Assembly (NCBI GenBank): GCA_944322925.1
Contig: CALUQM010000006.1
Coordinates: 18,160-82,159, forward strand
DNA: 64,000 bases
From: an uncultured Bacteroidales bacterium
Lineage (GTDB): Bacteria > Bacteroidota > Bacteroidia > Bacteroidales > UBA932
Direction: 5' to 3'
Below, piece after piece: positions 28,401 through 37,964 of the stretch. The notes under the pieces were generated by a model. That model was not told the origin of the DNA. It was given only the letters and a program-made list of their open reading frames with translations, and did not search any database. Each line of letters starts with the position of its first letter. Position 1 is the stretch's first letter. Both the position numbers and the translations under genes were made by a program.

Positions 28401-29768
28401 TCACCTGATACCGAATTTCTTTCGTTCGGATTTTTTCTCGAGACGGAACTCGACAGGAATAGTCATCGACGCGCTTACTTTCTCTCCGCCGACCCGTCCC
28501 GGTTTCCAGTCCGGAGAGGCGCTTACAACCCTTACGGCCTCCGCATCCAGAAGAGGGTCCACACTCTTGACCACCCTGACGTCACGGACCTTGCCGTCCT
28601 TTCCTACTGTAAAATTGACCTGGACCGTGCCCTGGATTCCGTTCTGCACGGCCTCTTCAGGATAGCGCAGATACTGGTAAACCCACTTGCTGAGGAACTG
28701 GCCCGGATCGGTACTGTGGAGGAAGGACGGCCTCAGATCGCACTCATAATAAGGTATGGTCCCTTCCCTGTCCTTGTCTTTTTCGACTTCCGGTTCGTTG
28801 CGGAAGGTTATGTCCCTGTCCGTATTCGCCAGCTCGATGACAAAATTGTAGATATACTCCAGCTCCCTTTCCATCATGCCGAAATCGATTATCGACTCGG
28901 TGTCCCTCGGCGTGTTGTGCTCAGGATAACGTCCGGTGGTAAAATGTACTGCAGGTATTTCCTTCGCATAGAAAGCCCTGTGGTCGGACGGATAGATCTC
29001 ATCCGCCCTGAGCTCCGGATATACAGGCTGCAGCTTGCCGGCAACGGAAGCTATTATCGAATTCAGATCCGTATTGGAAGCAGTATAGGCGTAGAAACCG
29101 TTATTCCCGGTACCGAGCATGTCCAGATTCACCATCGCATCTATCTTGCCGGAATCAGCAAACGCCCTGTTCAGAAAATACCATGAGCCTGCATAGGAAC
29201 TGGTAGATGCACCGAGCCCTATGAAAATGACGGATCTCCGGAAAATGATGGAATTTATCGAAACCATGCGGGCCAGCTCCATCATCATCGCCAGGCCGGT
29301 AGCATTGCCGTTGGCCCCCGAATATATCTGCGTGACCTGTCTGCCGTCGACCGTCATGACATTGGTGCCGAGATTGTCCATCCGGGCTCCTATGACTATG
29401 TAGTGTCCGTTGAGACTCTTGTCATAACCCTGGATGAAACCGTAGACATTCCTTGAAGTCAGGGTATCACCCTGCTCTCTTGCAATCCCGAACAGGTCCC
29501 CTTCTTCCGGACTCAGCATTTCCACTCCGTATTCTTCGAGACGGTCGTACACATACCCGGCCACGGCCTTTTCCCCTTCGGATCCGGGACTTCTGCCTTC
29601 AAGAGCGGCAGACGCCGCGTATGAAACATGTTTTCTGAGCGATGCCACGGTCTCGCTGTCGTAAAGGCCGGCATAAGGATCACCGTAACCGGCATACTGC
29701 GCCGAAGAAAAATGTGCCGGCAAAAAGAAAATCAGCAGCAGCGCCGCCATTCTGAAAATTCCTGTCAT
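28401..29768 (-). CDS. Degenerate M28-like peptidase domain fused to TonB C-terminal domain
   Basis: 455 residues: signal peptide (1-23), an M28 aminopeptidase-like domain (about 35-315) and a TonB/energy-transducer C-terminal domain (about 352-445, with QVNFTVGKDG and DWKPGRV). The metal site has decayed: the HxD ligand reads R129-M-D131, GADDN reads GANGN (Asn153, Gly154), and the Glu-Glu pair with the catalytic base is Ser188-Thr189. Asp216 and His263 remain. The domain is therefore probably a binding module rather than an active enzyme. It starts 4 bp after the SPOR gene, so the two are co-transcribed. No transmembrane anchor typical of TonB itself is present. Confidence 0.82.
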   Translation of the reverse strand: MTGIFRMAALLLIFFLPAHFSSAQYAGYGDPYAGLYDSETVASLRKHVSYAASAALEGRSPGSEGEKAVAGYVYDRLEEYGVEMLSPEEGDLFGIAREQGDTLTSRNVYGFIQGYDKSLNGHYIVIGARMDNLGTNVMTVDGRQVTQIYSGANGNATGLAMMMELARMVSINSIIFRRSVIFIGLGASTSSYAGSWYFLNRAFADSGKIDAMVNLDMLGTGNNGFYAYTASNTDLNSIIASVAGKLQPVYPELRADEIYPSDHRAFYAKEIPAVHFTTGRYPEHNTPRDTESIIDFGMMERELEYIYNFVIELANTDRDITFRNEPEVEKDKDREGTIPYYECDLRPSFLHSTDPGQFLSKWVYQYLRYPEEAVQNGIQGTVQVNFTVGKDGKVRDVRVVKSVDPLLDAEAVRVVSASPDWKPGRVGGEKVSASMTIPVEFRLEKKSERKKFGIR

Positions 29769-29772
29769 AAAA

Positions 29773-30300
29773 TCATTCGTTCACTAAAATCCATACATCG
29801 TCCGGGCAGAAATCTTCCGTTCTGATCTTTTTCATGGAAACGAAAGCATCCCTGACACTGTTCGTAGGGGCCATGGCTATGGCATTAAAGCCGTTCCGGA
29901 AACTGACAAGTATCGGATTGTACCCTTTTTCCCGGACTGTTTCAAAGAGGGTTTCCGCATTGTGGCGGCTCTTGAAGGCCCCGACGACGACATAGTACCG
30001 GAAGTCGAGCCTGGTCGTGAACAGGCCGCCTATGTCCGAGGGATTCAGAATCGTCCCTTTCATCTGGGCTATCGAATCGAGGATGGCTATCGAATCCTCC
30101 TTTTCCTTTTTCACGGCCGACAGGGAGTCTATCTGATGCCTGTATCGAGCCTCTTCGGCCCGGAGTTTTTCAATCCTCATCTGCTCCAGCTCCCCGGCAG
30201 TTGGCCTGCCTGCAAGACGGCGGACCATGTCGCACTCTCCGAGAGGCAGCAATACCGCCGAAACAGTCGCGCACAGGAGTATGTTCCTTATTATTTTCAT
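29773..30300 (-). CDS. SPOR-domain envelope protein
   Basis: 175 residues: N-terminal signal sequence (about 1-22), a charged coiled-coil segment (about 35-75) and a C-terminal SPOR-like domain (about 98-175, beginning YYVVVGAFKS). SPOR domains bind denuded peptidoglycan at the septum. A cysteine at 23 could be lipidated, but the residue before it is Glu, which is atypical, so lipoprotein status is open. It leads a two-gene operon with the M28-like/TonB fusion and has a very good promoter at 30326-30356. Confidence 0.78.
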   Translation of the reverse strand: MKIIRNILLCATVSAVLLPLGECDMVRRLAGRPTAGELEQMRIEKLRAEEARYRHQIDSLSAVKKEKEDSIAILDSIAQMKGTILNPSDIGGLFTTRLDFRYYVVVGAFKSRHNAETLFETVREKGYNPILVSFRNGFNAIAMAPTNSVRDAFVSMKKIRTEDFCPDDVWILVNE

Positions 30301-30325
30301 TTCGTCAGACTATTAGCGCATTCTG

Positions 30326-30375
30326 CAAATTTAACCAATAATTGCTCCTGCTCAAAATAAAATTCATTATATTTG
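30326..30375. promoter_or_regulatory. Divergent promoters for the SPOR gene and the DUF389 gene
   Basis: Minus strand: TTTG (30353-30356), 19 bases, TAAATTTG (30326-30333), an exact consensus match for the SPOR gene. Plus strand: TATATTTG (30368-30375) for DUF389, with a TTG at 30342-30344. The two -7 boxes face away from each other. Confidence 0.65.
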
Positions 30376-30400
30376 GCTCCAGAATTCTTATTGAACAGCG

Positions 30401-31762
30401 ATGTCTTTCTGGAATAATATCAGAAATCAGATCAGTTCCATTGCCAGCCTGTCGGAACACATAGACACGGCATCGGCGGAAAAACTGATAAGAAGCAATA
30501 TCTATTTCAAGGGACCCAATGTCTGGATCCTCGTTTTTTCCATAATCATTGCTTCGGTAGGACTCAATGTCAATTCCATACCTGTGATTATCGGCGCCAT
30601 GCTCATTTCCCCTCTGATGGGTCCTGTCTTCGGCATGGGACTCGGATTGGGAATAAACGATACCGGACTGCTGAAATCTTCCCTCAAGAACATCCTTATC
30701 ATGATGGGAATCAGCCTCGTGGCTTCGTTCGCATATTTTCTTATCACGCCGCTCAACCTGTCGAATCCCACCGAACTTCTGGCAAGGACCAATCCGACCA
30801 TATACGACGTGCTGATAGCGCTGTTCGGCGGCTTTGCCGGAATCTTCGAACTCGCAAGAAAAGAAAAGGGAACCGTATTCGCAGGAGTCGCCATCGCGAC
30901 AGCCCTCATGCCTCCGCTCTGCACGGCAGGTTTCGGACTTGCAAACGGCAATCTCGTCTACTTCATCGGCGCCCTGTATCTGTTCGCGATCAACTGCATC
31001 TTCATCATCCTGGCCACATACATAGCCGTCAAGTACATGAAGTTCGAGCAGTATGAATACAAGGATGCCAAAGCCGGGAAAAGGGCCAAAAGACTGATTA
31101 CCGTATTTACCGTCATCGTCATCGTACCGAGCATCTGGTCGGCGGCCGTAATGATCAGGGAAAACAGGTTCAGCGAGAATGTGGCCGAATTCGTGAACAA
31201 GAACAAGAATCTGCGCAACGGCTACATCTACGACTACAAGATAAACCATCGCCAGGGTTCCAAGGTCGAGATATTCATCACCGGAGAAACGCTTTCCGCA
31301 TCGGAGAAAAACAATCTCGTGGAATCGGCCAAGGAATTCGGCATAGGCACGGAACAGCTGATCATCAATGAACACGCCATCGTGGAGGGTACAAACGAAG
31401 CCGAGATCCTCAAGGGAATATACGACAGGTCGGACAGCGAGATTTCCAAAAGGGACGAAGAAATCCGCAAGCTCGAGGAAGAACTGAAAAAGATGCACGA
31501 AAGCGACATTCCGTACGTCCAGATAACCAGGGAAGCAGCCAGCCAGTACCCGGGCATAGTATCGCTGTTCATCTCCAGGGGAGCTGACGTCCGCACTGAA
31601 GAATATACCAGGTCAGACGGAATGCTCGTAATCGCCACGACATCAGCCCCGCTGACGGACGAGGAAAAGGCCCGATTCGTCAACTGGCTGAAAATAAGGC
31701 TCGACACGGATAATGTAACACTGTACGAAATTGCTGCGGAAAACAAAGAAAACACCAGATGA
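30401..31762 (+). CDS. DUF389 integral membrane protein
   Basis: 453 residues. The first 250 or so carry several membrane helices with the conserved ANVWIL-like start (GPNVWILVFSIIIASVGLN), GAMLISPLMGPVFGMG and ALMPPLCTAGFGLA, which mark DUF389. A soluble C-terminal part (about 265-453) includes a charged coiled coil near 345-370. No activity is established for the family. Its 3' end overlaps the CapA-like gene by 32 bases, so the two are translated from one message. Confidence 0.88.
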   Translation: MSFWNNIRNQISSIASLSEHIDTASAEKLIRSNIYFKGPNVWILVFSIIIASVGLNVNSIPVIIGAMLISPLMGPVFGMGLGLGINDTGLLKSSLKNILIMMGISLVASFAYFLITPLNLSNPTELLARTNPTIYDVLIALFGGFAGIFELARKEKGTVFAGVAIATALMPPLCTAGFGLANGNLVYFIGALYLFAINCIFIILATYIAVKYMKFEQYEYKDAKAGKRAKRLITVFTVIVIVPSIWSAAVMIRENRFSENVAEFVNKNKNLRNGYIYDYKINHRQGSKVEIFITGETLSASEKNNLVESAKEFGIGTEQLIINEHAIVEGTNEAEILKGIYDRSDSEISKRDEEIRKLEEELKKMHESDIPYVQITREAASQYPGIVSLFISRGADVRTEEYTRSDGMLVIATTSAPLTDEEKARFVNWLKIRLDTDNVTLYEIAAENKENTR

Positions 31763-32945
31763 CCTGCCTTCCGCAATTCCCTCATGGAGGCTCCGGCTCC
31801 GGTCTTCAATCATTCTGACTGCAGCCATTTTCCCGTTATGCCTTGCGGCGGATGGAGTAGATGACCGCAAAGTGCTTGAAATGCAGTTCGAGTCCTGCCC
31901 TGCCGGTCCCGGACAGAACGACTCGGTCTCACTCGAATTCATAGGGGACGTAATGCTGCATCAGGCACAGATCGACAATGCGCGCCGCAGCTGCGGGAGC
32001 GGATTCGACTTTTCCGAATATTTCCGAGGCATAGAGGAAGACCTGCGGGAAGCCGACCTGGCGGTAGCGAATATGGAATTCACCCTTGCGGGCGAACCTT
32101 TTTCCGGCTATCCGGCATTCAGCGCTCCGGACGCATACGCATCATATATGGCGGAATGCGGAATAGATGTTTTCCTGACTGCGAACAACCATATTCTCGA
32201 CAAGGGAGAAAAAGGGCTTGAGCGGACTCTCGGCATCTACAGGAAAATGGAAAAGGACTGCGGCACAAGATTCACCGGCAGTTCCGGTTCCGAAGAAGAG
32301 GAGAAAAGAATATATCCGCTGATGTTGAATGTCGGAGGCTTCAGGCTTGCATTAATCAATTTCACATACGGGACCAATGTCGCCGGCAGGAAAAGTTATC
32401 CTGGAGCTTTTCTGACAGACAGGAAGAAAATCCTGGATGCAATGCGAAGGGCGCAGCGTCTCGACGCCGATCTCATTGTCGTACTGCCGCACTGGGGGGA
32501 AGAATACGTGCTGAAGCATTCGGATTCGCAGGAAGAAACGGCTTTGTGGCTGGCCGAGAACGGTGCCGACCTTATCGTAGGGACGCATCCTCATGTGGTC
32601 CAGGATGTCATGTACATAGAAGCGGAGGAAAACGGCAGAAGAAGGACAGTCCCGGCCGTATTCTCTCTGGGCAATGCCATATCCAACATGAGCGCCCCAA
32701 ACACTCAGATAGGCCTGATGCTCGGCGTCAGTGTAGCACGGGACGGGGACGGAGAAGCCTGCATAGCCTCGCTCGACTTCACTTTCCTGTGGTCATCCCT
32801 GCCCGGGCGGCTGTCGGAAAGTCACTGTACAGTAAAGGTAAAGGAGCACATCGGGAAGCGGGACTTGTGGGAACAGGAATACGAATATGACAAGATGATA
32901 TCTTCATACGCAAGAGTAAAGGACATAACAGGAATAAAGGACTGA
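31731..32945 (+). CDS. CapA-family (PGA_cap) metallophosphatase-like exported protein
   Basis: 404 residues if translation starts at TTG 31731. The PGA_cap fold is clear: FIGDVMLH, then VANMEFTLAG, LTANNHILDKG, VLPHWGEEY and GTHPHVVQ supply the metal-binding His, Asp and Asn residues. The frame before the domain encodes a basic stretch and a hydrophobic segment (RSSIILTAAIFPLCLA) that looks like a signal peptide, although no ATG precedes it in frame; the first in-frame ATG (31879) would remove it. CapA proteins act in poly-gamma-glutamate capsule or related envelope chemistry; no capB/capC is present. It is followed directly by the PhoH-like gene. Confidence 0.8.
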   Translation: MLRKTKKTPDDLPSAIPSWRLRLRSSIILTAAIFPLCLAADGVDDRKVLEMQFESCPAGPGQNDSVSLEFIGDVMLHQAQIDNARRSCGSGFDFSEYFRGIEEDLREADLAVANMEFTLAGEPFSGYPAFSAPDAYASYMAECGIDVFLTANNHILDKGEKGLERTLGIYRKMEKDCGTRFTGSSGSEEEEKRIYPLMLNVGGFRLALINFTYGTNVAGRKSYPGAFLTDRKKILDAMRRAQRLDADLIVVLPHWGEEYVLKHSDSQEETALWLAENGADLIVGTHPHVVQDVMYIEAEENGRRRTVPAVFSLGNAISNMSAPNTQIGLMLGVSVARDGDGEACIASLDFTFLWSSLPGRLSESHCTVKVKEHIGKRDLWEQEYEYDKMISSYARVKDITGIKD

Positions 32946-33881
32946 ATGATGAAGAAGAACATCAGACTCGAAAATATCGACCCCGTAGAGATATACGGTG
33001 CCGGAAACAGGATACTTGAAGCATTGTGCTCATGGTTCCCGCAGCTCAAGGTGACTGCCCGCGGAGACGGGATCATTCTGGAAGGTTCTGAAGAGGATTG
33101 CAGGAAATTCAATGAGAAACTCGATCTGCTCGTGGAAAGAAGGATGCACAAGACAAGCCTCACCCCCTATGATGTCGAGGACCTGTTCGAAGGGGACAGC
33201 TCTGCCGGACATTTCATTCCGCGCGCCGACTCCGTAATAGTGCACGGCATAGACGGAAGGCCCATAAGGGCAAGAAACAAAAGGCAGGAGGAAATGGTAA
33301 AAGCCTATTTCGAAAATGACCTTCTGTTCGCCGTAGGCCCTGCCGGAAGCGGAAAGACATACATCGCAATCGCCCTTGCGGTACGCGCGCTGAAGCACAG
33401 GGAAATAAAAAGGATAATACTCACGAGACCTGCCGTAGAAGCTGGAGAAAGGCTCGGCTTCCTGCCAGGAGACCTGAAAGACAAGCTGGACCCGTATCTT
33501 CAGCCGCTGTACGACGCCCTCGGGGACATGATACCGGCCAAAAGGCTGAACGACTTTATGGAAGAAGGGATTGTCCAGATAGCGCCTCTGGCCTACATGA
33601 GAGGAAGGACGCTCGACAAGGCCTGCGTCATTCTGGACGAAGCGCAGAATACCAATATCGGGCAGCTGAAAATGTTTCTTACGAGAATGGGATGCGATGC
33701 AAAATTTATCGTAACCGGGGATGCGAGCCAGATAGACCTGCCGGACAAGCGCGATTCCGGGCTGATGAAAGGCATCGGACTCCTTGAAAACATCAAGGGG
33801 ATAGGCAGAATATTCTTCCAGAATGAAGATATTGTGCGCCATCCCCTTGTAAGCAAGATTGTCAAGGCCTTTGAGGCCTGA
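32946..33881 (+). CDS. PhoH-like ATPase
   Basis: 311 residues: a short N-terminal RNA-binding-like region (about 10-70) and a PhoH P-loop domain with Walker A GPAGSGKT (131-138) and Walker B VILDEAQN near residue 227. PhoH-like proteins are cytoplasmic ATPases linked to RNA metabolism. The ATG follows the CapA stop with no gap; a second ATG directly follows it. Confidence 0.92.
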   Translation: MMKKNIRLENIDPVEIYGAGNRILEALCSWFPQLKVTARGDGIILEGSEEDCRKFNEKLDLLVERRMHKTSLTPYDVEDLFEGDSSAGHFIPRADSVIVHGIDGRPIRARNKRQEEMVKAYFENDLLFAVGPAGSGKTYIAIALAVRALKHREIKRIILTRPAVEAGERLGFLPGDLKDKLDPYLQPLYDALGDMIPAKRLNDFMEEGIVQIAPLAYMRGRTLDKACVILDEAQNTNIGQLKMFLTRMGCDAKFIVTGDASQIDLPDKRDSGLMKGIGLLENIKGIGRIFFQNEDIVRHPLVSKIVKAFEA

Positions 33882-33885
33882 CGGA

Positions 33886-33906
33886 AGAACGGTTAAAGAC
33901 CGTTCT
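33886..33906. terminator. Shared terminator hairpin between convergent PhoH-like and TPR genes
   Basis: AGAACGGT (33886-33893) and ACCGTTCT (33899-33906) form a perfect 8 bp stem around TAAAG. It covers the end of the TPR gene on the minus strand and lies 5 bases past the PhoH stop. No long T-run is seen. Confidence 0.5.
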
Positions 33907-35209
33907 CCACGATAGTCGAATATTTCTGGTATCCTTCCTGATATTCAGGTCCGTTGTCACGGAAACGATAGTAGATATTCTTGAGGTATTCGGCTATGCT
34001 GACTTTGATTTCATTGTCCTTAGTGATGCTGAAAGCTTTTTCGAACGGCTCGATGGCATTCATCAGGGCAGCTTCGAATTCCTTGATGATAGCCTCGTAC
34101 TTGGCATCGTCGAACTCGTTGGCGGCCTTTTCCTGAAGCTCGAGAGCCTCATTGTAGTAGAGTATGCCGATGCCGATGAGACCGAACTCATAGTCAGGAT
34201 TGATTTCGTTCGACTTCAGGTATGCGGCAATGGCTTCTTCCTTGTGGCCGAGCTTGTTGTGGATGTCGCCCTCTACATAGTAGAGTGACGCATTGCCAGG
34301 TTCGTTCTTCTTTGCGGCATCGAGGAGAGCGAAAAGTTCGTCAGGCTGCTCGCCGCTTTCGATATAATAGTTGATAAGGCCGATGATTATGCTCTGGTTC
34401 TGCGGATAGGCTGCAAATCCCTCCTCGAGAATGCTTTTGGCCTCATCCTGACGGTCGAGGTTGGTGTATATGTCGCCGAGTTTGGCAAATACTTCACCGT
34501 CCTCGGTGTAATCGATTTCCGCACATTTCTTGAAGAACGGCTCCGCCCTCTGGTAATCCTTGTTCATCCAGGCGGTGAACCCGGCATTGTATATGGCCAT
34601 AGAATCTATGGCAGGCGCCGGAGCTTCGGCAGCAGCGTTCGCAGCCTTCTCGAAATAAACGCTTGCACCGGCAAGGTCACCGAACAGGTAGCTGTTCATC
34701 GCCATTTCGTCACGGTATTTTGCAGCCACGTTCATGATGCCTTCGTTGATATCCTTTGTCTTCTGCCCCTTGAGGTCCACCTTTGCAGCTTCGAGATATG
34801 CGGCAAGGGCCTTGTCGAGGGCATCGGCATATACCGGCTTTGTCACCTCGATGATGGCAAGCTGCTGGTTGGCGTTGTAGTAGTAATTCATGGTAGCGTA
34901 AGTCTCCTTGGTGTACTGCTCTCCGGCCAGAGTGACAGTCTCAGTGGAAGTCGGCTTCTGGTTTCCCATGAACAGAGCGATTTCCTGTTTGTTCGAGCCT
35001 ACGATACCGTTGCCCATAGGTGCGGTATAGGCATCTACATAAGCATCGGCAAGCTTGAGCCATGTTGCAGGCTTCGCTGCTTTTTTAGGATTAGCTGTAG
35101 CTTCTTCGGCTGATTCAACAGCTTTCTGGGCATCTGCAGGAGATTTCACCTGCGCATCGGCTATCTGGATTGTCATCAGGACAGCCGCTGCCATAAGAAT
35201 TCGTTTCAT
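33893..35209 (-). CDS. Secreted tetratricopeptide-repeat protein
   Basis: 438 residues from the ATG at 35209, which starts a clear signal peptide (MKRILMAAAVLMTIQIADAQ); longer readings run into gyrA. Several TPR units are visible (about 205-385: FTAWMNKDYQRAEPFFKKCAEID, AKLGDIYTNLDRQDEAKSIL, YVEGDIHNKLGHKEEAIAAYL). A cleavable signal without a lipobox suggests the periplasm. It lies 25 bp after gyrA on the same strand. The partner protein is unknown. Confidence 0.85.
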   Translation of the reverse strand: MKRILMAAAVLMTIQIADAQVKSPADAQKAVESAEEATANPKKAAKPATWLKLADAYVDAYTAPMGNGIVGSNKQEIALFMGNQKPTSTETVTLAGEQYTKETYATMNYYYNANQQLAIIEVTKPVYADALDKALAAYLEAAKVDLKGQKTKDINEGIMNVAAKYRDEMAMNSYLFGDLAGASVYFEKAANAAAEAPAPAIDSMAIYNAGFTAWMNKDYQRAEPFFKKCAEIDYTEDGEVFAKLGDIYTNLDRQDEAKSILEEGFAAYPQNQSIIIGLINYYIESGEQPDELFALLDAAKKNEPGNASLYYVEGDIHNKLGHKEEAIAAYLKSNEINPDYEFGLIGIGILYYNEALELQEKAANEFDDAKYEAIIKEFEAALMNAIEPFEKAFSITKDNEIKVSIAEYLKNIYYRFRDNGPEYQEGYQKYSTIVENGL

Positions 35210-35234
35210 AATCGGGTATAAATTAAGCAATTGA

Positions 35235-37790
35235 TTATTCATTGTCGTTGTTTTCCGAAGGCGCCGGAACTTCAGGAGAAGCATCTGCATCTCCGGCCGG
35301 GTCTTCTTCGTTGCGGCTCACCGCAGATACGGCCGCGATGGCGTCCCCTTCCTTTATGTTTATCAGACGGACACCCTGAGTGGCCCTGCCGGCAACCCTT
35401 ATGTCGGAAACATTCATCCTGATCGTCAGTCCCGACTTGTTGATAATCATCAGGTCATTGTCGTCGGTGACATCCTTGATCGCAACGAGATTTCCGGTCT
35501 TGTCTGTGATATTCAGAGTCTTGACACCCTTGCTGCCTCTGTGGGTTAGCCTGTATTCCTCATAATCCGAACGTTTGCCGTATCCGTTCTCGCTGACAAC
35601 GAGAATCGTCCTGCGCGAAGCGTCCTCGGCCTGAGGATCATAGCATATCATTCCGATAACTTCGTCATCCTCGCCTATGTTGATGCCCTTGACTCCGGAT
35701 GCAGTACGGCCGAGCGGTCTGGCATCGGTCTCATTGAACCTTGCACAGCAGCCTTTCCTTCCAGCGAGGAAAATCTGGCATCTTCCGTTCGTCATGGAGG
35801 CTTCGAGAAGTTCGTCGCCGTCTTTCACGGTAATGGCGTTCACCCCGTTGGTCCTCGGTCTGGAGTATGCCTCGAGAAGCGTCTTCTTGATTATGCCTTT
35901 TTTGGTGACAAGGACGATATAGTTGTTGTTGACATAATCCTCGTCCTTGAGGTTCCTTACGTTTATGAATGCCTTTACGGTATCGTCAGGTTCGATGTTT
36001 ATCACGTTCTGGATAGCCCTTCCCTTTGATGTCCTGGTACCCTCCGGAATCTCGTAGACTTTCAGCCAGAAACATCTTCCCTGTCTGGTAAACAGCAGCA
36101 TCGTGCTGTGCATGTTCGCCACGTAAATGTACTCTATGAAATCCTCGTCCCTCGTGGCGCTGCCCTTCATTCCCACGCCGCCCCTGTTCTGGGTCCTGTA
36201 CTCGGCAAGAGGGGTCCTCTTGATGTATCCGAGATGCGATATGGTGATGACGACATCCTCGTCCGGATAGAAGTCCTCCGGATTGAATTCCTCCGCAGAC
36301 ATTGCAATCTCCGTCCTGCGCGGATCCCCGTATTTCTGCTTGAGTTCCTGAAGTTCGTCCTTGATGACTTCCATCTGCCTGTCATAGCTGGCGAGGATTT
36401 CCTCGCAGTAATTGATGAACTTCATCAGTTCGTCGTATTCAGCCTGGAGCTTCTCCCTTTCCAGTCCGGTCAGCTGCCTGAGCCTCATCTCCACGATGGC
36501 GGTAGCCTGTACATCGGTAAAGGCGAATCTTTCGACAAGCTGGTTCTTTGCATCCTCCACGCTCCTCGATGCCCTGATGATGGCGATAATCTCGTCGATG
36601 ACATCGAGCGCCTTCAGCAGTCCTTCGAGAATATGGGCGCGCTTCCTGGCTTTCTCAAGGTCGAATTTAGTCCTTCTTACCACGACATCGTGCCTGTGAC
36701 GGACGAAATACTTGATCATGTCCTTGAGATTCAGCGTCCTCGGGCGGCCGTTCACAAGGGCCACATTGTTCACCGAAAAACTCGACTGGAGCGGGGTGTA
36801 TTTGAAAAGCGTATTGAGGACCACGTTGGAATTCGCACCTATCTTCAGTTTGATCACGATACGCATTCCCTTCCTCGTGGTCTCGTCGTTGACATACACT
36901 ATGCCGTCGACTTTCTTGTTTTCGACCAGTTCGACAATCTTCTCGATAAGTTCTCTCTTGTTGACCATGTACGGGATTTCCGTCACGACTATGGTCTCCC
37001 TGCCGGACTCGCTGACTTCGATTTCGGTCCTCGACCTTATCACGATCTTTCCTCGTCCGGTTTCGAAGGCGTCCCTGATGCCCTGATGGCCCTGAATGAT
37101 GCCTCCTGTAGGGAAATCCGGTCCCTTGATATGGTGCATGAGTTCATCCGTAGTAATATCCGGATTGTCGATATATGCACAGATGGCATCGCAGGTCTCC
37201 CCGAGATTATGCGGGGCCATGTTCGTGGCCATACCCACGGCTATGCCTGAAGAGCCGTTCAGAAGCAGGAGCGGCGCCTTTGTAGGGAGGACTGTCGGCT
37301 CCTGGAGAGTATCGTCAAAGTTGTTCTGGAAGTCCACGGTATTCTTGTCGATATCCGCCATGACCTCTTCGGTCAGCTTTTCGAGTTTGGCTTCCGTATA
37401 ACGCATGGCTGCCGGAGAATCACCGTCCATCGACCCGAAATTACCCTGACCGAACACGAGCGGATACCTCATGCTCCAGCTCTGCGCCATCCTGACCATG
37501 GCATCATACACGCTGCTGTCCCCGTGCGGATGATATTTACCGAGGACTTCTCCGACTATTCTCGCGGACTTTTTCGTCTGCCCCGAATAGCTCAGTCCCA
37601 GTCCTGTCATTCCGTACAGGACTCTCCTGTGCACCGGCTTCATTCCGTCCCTCACGTCCGGCAATGCCCTCGACACGATGACAGACATGGAGTAGTCTAT
37701 GTAGGAACTCCTCATCTGCCTGTCGATATTGACCGTCTCTATCCTGCCTGCCGGAGTCTCCGGCTCAATCGGATTTATTTCGTTATCCAT
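35235..37790 (-). CDS. gyrA: DNA gyrase subunit A
   Basis: 851 residues from the ATG at 37790. The breakage-reunion domain has the catalytic Tyr131 in [10 protein letters not shown]. The quinolone region reads [10 protein letters not shown], so Ser92 and Asp96 match the susceptible form of the two usual resistance sites. The C-terminal beta-pinwheel contains a GyrA-box-like QNRGGVG, which points to GyrA rather than ParC, and the tail is acidic. GyrA with GyrB introduces negative supercoils. The leader carries a promoter box and a small hairpin. Confidence 0.96.
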   Translation of the reverse strand: MDNEINPIEPETPAGRIETVNIDRQMRSSYIDYSMSVIVSRALPDVRDGMKPVHRRVLYGMTGLGLSYSGQTKKSARIVGEVLGKYHPHGDSSVYDAMVRMAQSWSMRYPLVFGQGNFGSMDGDSPAAMRYTEAKLEKLTEEVMADIDKNTVDFQNNFDDTLQEPTVLPTKAPLLLLNGSSGIAVGMATNMAPHNLGETCDAICAYIDNPDITTDELMHHIKGPDFPTGGIIQGHQGIRDAFETGRGKIVIRSRTEIEVSESGRETIVVTEIPYMVNKRELIEKIVELVENKKVDGIVYVNDETTRKGMRIVIKLKIGANSNVVLNTLFKYTPLQSSFSVNNVALVNGRPRTLNLKDMIKYFVRHRHDVVVRRTKFDLEKARKRAHILEGLLKALDVIDEIIAIIRASRSVEDAKNQLVERFAFTDVQATAIVEMRLRQLTGLEREKLQAEYDELMKFINYCEEILASYDRQMEVIKDELQELKQKYGDPRRTEIAMSAEEFNPEDFYPDEDVVITISHLGYIKRTPLAEYRTQNRGGVGMKGSATRDEDFIEYIYVANMHSTMLLFTRQGRCFWLKVYEIPEGTRTSKGRAIQNVINIEPDDTVKAFINVRNLKDEDYVNNNYIVLVTKKGIIKKTLLEAYSRPRTNGVNAITVKDGDELLEASMTNGRCQIFLAGRKGCCARFNETDARPLGRTASGVKGINIGEDDEVIGMICYDPQAEDASRRTILVVSENGYGKRSDYEEYRLTHRGSKGVKTLNITDKTGNLVAIKDVTDDNDLMIINKSGLTIRMNVSDIRVAGRATQGVRLINIKEGDAIAAVSAVSRNEEDPAGDADASPEVPAPSENNDNE

Positions 37791-37819
37791 ATAATACAAT
37801 TACTGAATTTCGACACATA

Positions 37820-37857
37820 GCATCGCACAGGCGATGCAACCATAGTCTGCAAAGATA
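37820..37857 (-). promoter_or_regulatory. gyrA promoter box and leader hairpin
   Basis: On the minus strand TATCTTTG (37850-37857) fits the -7 box. In the leader, GCATCGC and GCGATGC (37820-37837) form a perfect 7 bp stem with a CTGT loop, about 30 bases before the ATG. Confidence 0.5.
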
Positions 37858-37964
37858 CTAAAATCTTTTTAAAAATATAATCGGATAACGATACGACCTG
37901 TATTTTCATCAATACATGACGGAAGGGAGAATTCGTCCCCTCAGGAAAAAAGTGCGGAGACCGT

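Noticed and set aside
35237-37250. Quinolone-resistance change in gyrA
   Set aside because: Ser92 and Asp96 match the residues found in susceptible enzymes.
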